Assembly (NCBI GenBank): GCA_963615565.1 | Contig: CAVEGR010000112.1 | Location: 1-7,594, forward strand | Source: UBA9732 sp963615565 | Lineage (GTDB): Bacteria; Spirochaetota; Spirochaetia; Sphaerochaetales; Sphaerochaetaceae | Direction: 5' to 3' | Length of the DNA: 7,594 nt | Part shown: positions 5,182 to 7,594 of the stretch, one piece after another | How positions within the stretch are numbered: the first letter of the stretch is position 1 | Layout: every line of letters starts with the position of its first letter | The notes under the pieces: model-generated | What the model was told of the DNA's origin: nothing | Seen by the model: only the letters and a program-made list of their open reading frames with translations | Database searches by the model: none | Translations under genes and position numbers: made by a program

Positions 5182-6885
5182 GTGTCTGAAGAAAGAGAAA
5201 TGGAAAACAAAGATACTGACATGCAGAGTGTATTGCAGGAGGAGTATCTAAAATCTCTTGATGGAATCGAGGACGGTCAGCTCGTTACCGGTACTGTGGT
5301 TCAGGTCAATAACGAGTATGTGTTTGTTGACGTAGGTTACAAATCGGAAGGCAGAATCCCAATGGATGAGTTTGATGAAGTCCCGTCAGTTGGAGATTCC
5401 GTTACAGTTCTTATTGTAAATAAGGAAGGAAAGGGCGGACAGGTCATCATTTCAAAGAAGAAGGCTGATGTCAAAGCAAGAGGTGAGGAGCTTAAACTTG
5501 CTGCTGAGCAAAAGACTCCAGTAGAAGGAAAGTTCACAAAGGCTATTCCTGGTGGTTTTGAAGTAGATCTTGGGTCTGACTACTATGGTTTCTGTCCACT
5601 TTCAAAGGCTGATATTGTCAGAACAGAGAACCCAGAGTCGCTCATTGGCGTTTCTGATTATTTCATTATTGAAAAGTTCCATGGTGGAAATAAGCTTAAG
5701 AGTGTTGTTTCAAGACGTGATTATCTTGAAAAGAAGATTAAAGAAAACAAAGAAAAGTTCTTCTCAACCGTAAAAGTAGGTGATGTTGTTGAAGGTGTTG
5801 CAAAGTCTTTCACAAGCTTTGGTGCTTTCATTGACCTTGGTGGTTTTGATGGTCTTCTCCATCTCAATGATATGTCTTGGGGTCATGTAAATAGACCTCG
5901 TGATTATGTCAAGAAAGGCGAAAAGATTAGACTAAGACTTATCAACATTGATCCAGAGACAAAGAAAATTAATCTTTCATTAAAGCATATGCAGGAAGAC
6001 CCATGGTCAACATTTGAAGAAAAATTCAAGGTTGGTGATGTTATTACTGCTCCTGTAACAAAGATGACAACATTTGGTGTTTTCATTGAAATTGCTCCTG
6101 GTATTGAAGGTCTTGCTCATATTTCTGAACTCAGCTGGACAAAACGCATTAACAATCCTAAAGAAGTTCTCAGCATTGGTGATGTTGTACAATGCAAGAT
6201 TCTTGGTTATGACCTTGATAAGAAGCGTGTTTCTCTTGGTATCAAGCAGCTTGAAGAGAATCCTTGGGACACTATTGAAGAAAGATATCCAGTTGGTATG
6301 GTTCTTTCTAGACCTGTTGTTAAAGTTACAAACGCTGGTGCATTTGTTAACTTGGAAGAGGGGATTGATGGATTCCTTCATAATGATGATGTTTCTTGGA
6401 CAAAGAAAGTTAAGAGCATGTCTTCATTCTGCAAAGAAGGAGATGTAATTGATGTTACAGTTCTGAAAGTTGAGAAAGATAATCGTAGAGTCAGACTTGG
6501 TGTTAAGCAGCTTGAAGAAAACCCATGGCAGGTTCTTAAACGCCAGTATCCAAAGTACTCAACAATTTCTGGAACAGTTTCCAATGTTACAGAGTATGGC
6601 GTATTTGTTAAGGTCATTGGAGACATTGAGGGTCTTATTCCAAAGTTTGCTCTTGTTGGACCGGATGAAGTTTATACTGATGAAGTTCTTAAGAAGTTCA
6701 ACGTAGGTGATCCTATTACAGCAATGGTTCTTGATATTGTTCCACAACAGCAGAAGCTTTCTCTTTCAATTAAGGAGCTGAAGAAGCGTGATCAGCAGTC
6801 TGAGGTTGCAAAGTATATGTCTAATTCTGATGATGACGACCACGTTACAATTGCAGATTTAATTTCTTCACGTGAGGAGAAATAA
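5182..6885 (+). CDS. rpsA: 30S ribosomal protein S1
   Basis: Binds single-stranded, U/A-rich mRNA leaders and helps the 30S subunit start translation, especially on messages with weak Shine-Dalgarno sequences. At 567 residues it is the long, six-domain form, as in E. coli (557). S1 OB-fold repeats lie at about 32-94, 112-179, 200-269, 285-356, 372-443 and 459-533. Repeats 3-5 are most regular, with the pattern G.F..L..G..G..H...(D/E).SW, and their ends share KQLEENPW or KHMQEDPW. The first two repeats are divergent, as is usual for the ribosome-binding domains. The tail after residue 537 has a DDDD stretch and ends ADLISSREEK. The start is GTG, chosen by AGGAG eight bases upstream. It is in frame with cmk. 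GAGGAG near its 3' end serves the next gene. Confidence 0.97.
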   Translation: MSEEREMENKDTDMQSVLQEEYLKSLDGIEDGQLVTGTVVQVNNEYVFVDVGYKSEGRIPMDEFDEVPSVGDSVTVLIVNKEGKGGQVIISKKKADVKARGEELKLAAEQKTPVEGKFTKAIPGGFEVDLGSDYYGFCPLSKADIVRTENPESLIGVSDYFIIEKFHGGNKLKSVVSRRDYLEKKIKENKEKFFSTVKVGDVVEGVAKSFTSFGAFIDLGGFDGLLHLNDMSWGHVNRPRDYVKKGEKIRLRLINIDPETKKINLSLKHMQEDPWSTFEEKFKVGDVITAPVTKMTTFGVFIEIAPGIEGLAHISELSWTKRINNPKEVLSIGDVVQCKILGYDLDKKRVSLGIKQLEENPWDTIEERYPVGMVLSRPVVKVTNAGAFVNLEEGIDGFLHNDDVSWTKKVKSMSSFCKEGDVIDVTVLKVEKDNRRVRLGVKQLEENPWQVLKRQYPKYSTISGTVSNVTEYGVFVKVIGDIEGLIPKFALVGPDEVYTDEVLKKFNVGDPITAMVLDIVPQQQKLSLSIKELKKRDQQSEVAKYMSNSDDDDHVTIADLISSREEK

Positions 6886-6887
6886 GA

Positions 6888-7540
6888 ATGAAAAAGAAGC
6901 TAAGAAAAGATGAAGAAAAGACCGTTGAACAGAAACTTATTAATGGTATTTCTTCGTTCTTTGAAAAGAACCTAAAGACTGTTATCATTGCAGCTGTTGC
7001 AGTTGTAGTTGTTGTACTTGCAATCATAATAATTGTCNNNNNNNNNNTTCTGCTCAGATTAAGATTTCTGAAATGGAAGAGAAGTATTCAGAACTTCTTG
7101 TTGCTGAAGATCCTGATTGGGCTTCATTTGAAACAGAAGTATCTGCAATGGTTAAAAACTCCTCTTATCCATCAGTTAAAGCTTCATACCTTCTTGGCTT
7201 GGCACACTATGATCAGGCAGAGTATGCTGAAGCTAGAGATGCATTTAAGAAAGCTTATGAGCTTAATAAAAGTATTTACCTTGCTCCACTTTCACTTGTA
7301 AATGAAGCTGCATGTGAAGAAGCTCTTGGCAATAACACTGCTGCACTATCTCTTTACAGTACAATTGTTTCTGATTATGCAGAAAGTGGTGTTGCAGCTA
7401 AGGCATTATTCAATGCTGGAAGAATTTACTATGAGCAGGGTAATACAGAACTTGCAAAAACTTACTTTGAGCAAGTTTCAACTGACTATCCTAACTCTGA
7501 ATACGGCAAGCTTGGCAAAAACCTTGCAAACGTATTTTGA
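6888..7540 (+). CDS. Membrane-anchored TPR protein, YfgM-like architecture (interrupted by an assembly gap)
   Basis: The N-terminus (6888-7037) is lysine-rich and cytoplasmic, followed by a single strongly hydrophobic segment from about residue 31 to at least 50 (TVIIAAVAVVVVVLAIIIIV). Coding resumes after the N run in another frame (TCT at 7049) and runs to TGA 7538-7540. This C-terminal part of about 163 residues contains roughly three tetratricopeptide repeats: around SYLLGLAHYDQAEYAEARDA, SLVNEAACEEALGNNTAALS and ALFNAGRIYYEQGNTELAKT. Lysines before the membrane segment predict the TPR part outside the cytoplasm. One membrane anchor plus extracytoplasmic TPRs resembles YfgM, a SecYEG-associated chaperone partner, but this is an architectural guess; the substrate is unknown. 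GAGGAG at 6874-6879, 8 bases before the ATG and inside rpsA, supports the start and co-expression with rpsA. The frame break is probably an assembly artefact. Confidence 0.85.
7038..7047. other. Run of 10 N (assembly gap placeholder) in the TPR protein gene
   Basis: Exactly ten Ns directly after the codons of the valine/isoleucine-rich membrane segment. Frame 3 coding ends at 7037 and frame 2 coding resumes at 7049. The true gap must be 2 modulo 3 bases for one continuous reading frame, so ten is only a placeholder. Confidence 0.95.
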
Positions 7541-7561
7541 GTATACCTGAAGAGGTTAAAC

Positions 7562-7577
7562 TGACATGAAAATGTCA
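7562..7577 (+). other. Perfect 6-bp hairpin with GAAA tetraloop over a start codon
   Basis: TGACAT (7562-7567) and ATGTCA (7572-7577) are exact reverse complements closed by GAAA, a GNRA-type tetraloop. The candidate start codon of the next gene (7566-7568) lies across the stem/loop junction. There is no U tract after it, so a terminator is unlikely. Confidence 0.4.
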
Positions 7578-7594
7578 TACAGACACTGTTTACC
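7566..7594 (+). CDS. Start of a downstream gene (partial, unidentified)
   Basis: An open frame begins at ATG 7566 and reaches the window end without a stop (MKMSYRHCL). AGAGG at 7551-7555, ten bases upstream, is a plausible ribosome binding site, and the gene would follow the TPR gene by 25 bases in the same direction. Nine residues are too few to name a product. An in-frame ATG at 7572 is an alternative start but further from the AGAGG. Confidence 0.4.

Noticed and set aside
6007..6448. Open frames of 124 codons on both strands within rpsA
   Set aside because: Both lie wholly within well-conserved S1 repeats in the wrong frame, with low-complexity, implausible protein sequences.
6244..6531. 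Near-repeat DNA encoding KQLEENPW twice, about 260 bases apart
   Set aside because: It reflects the ordinary homologous S1 domains and their conserved linkers, not a separate repeat element.
7073..7550. Two overlapping plus-strand open frames after the second N run, one extending to 7550
   Set aside because: The frame ending at 7540 encodes clear TPR repeats and is the continuation of the gene begun at 6888. The other is an out-of-frame shadow, and ATG 7073 is an internal methionine, not a gene start.

Overview
The window is a tightly packed, co-directional (+ strand) run of bacterial housekeeping genes with low G+C: rpe - dtd - recA - scpA - scpB - rluB-type pseudouridine synthase - cmk - rpsA - a membrane-anchored TPR protein, ending about 30 bases into a probable further gene. 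Protein sequences and gene order look like a spirochaete, most likely a Treponema. This rests on protein resemblance and on the close cmk/rpsA arrangement (I recall a fused cmk-S1 gene in T. pallidum), not on a marker-gene comparison, so the genus is an inference.

Layout: 1-124 is a non-coding leader with a weak stem-loop. rpe (125-790) overlaps dtd (787-1222) by ATGA. dtd is interrupted by a 10-N placeholder (1119-1128) and changes reading frame across it. A 59-base spacer with a T/A-rich inverted repeat precedes recA (1282-2364), whose stop codon lies in a perfect 9-bp hairpin. scpA (2397-3212) and scpB (3241-3786) both lack a Shine-Dalgarno sequence. A perfect TATAAT ends 7 bases before the scpB ATG, which suggests a leaderless transcript. 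The rluB-like gene overlaps the end of scpB, cmk overlaps rluB by ATGA, and rpsA follows cmk after 27 bases in the same reading frame, separated by a single TAG. The last complete gene (6888-7540) encodes one transmembrane segment followed by TPR repeats and is broken by a second 10-N placeholder inside or just after the membrane segment.

The genes cover pentose phosphate metabolism (Rpe), removal of D-amino acids from tRNA (Dtd), recombination and repair (RecA), chromosome condensation (ScpA/ScpB with SMC), rRNA modification (RluB-like), CMP/dCMP phosphorylation (Cmk), translation initiation (S1) and an envelope TPR protein of YfgM-like architecture. The grouping scpA-scpB-rluB-cmk-rpsA ties chromosome segregation, ribosome maturation and nucleotide supply together, probably as growth-linked genes.

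I found no mobile element, CRISPR array, tRNA, rRNA, toxin-antitoxin or defence gene, and no evidence of a wholly new system. The points worth a second look are in the signals between genes: the lone in-frame stop between cmk and rpsA, the possible leaderless scpB promoter, the SD-less U7-AUG start of scpA, and the hairpins around recA and at the right edge. Both N runs hide frame-disrupting assembly gaps in genes that otherwise look intact.
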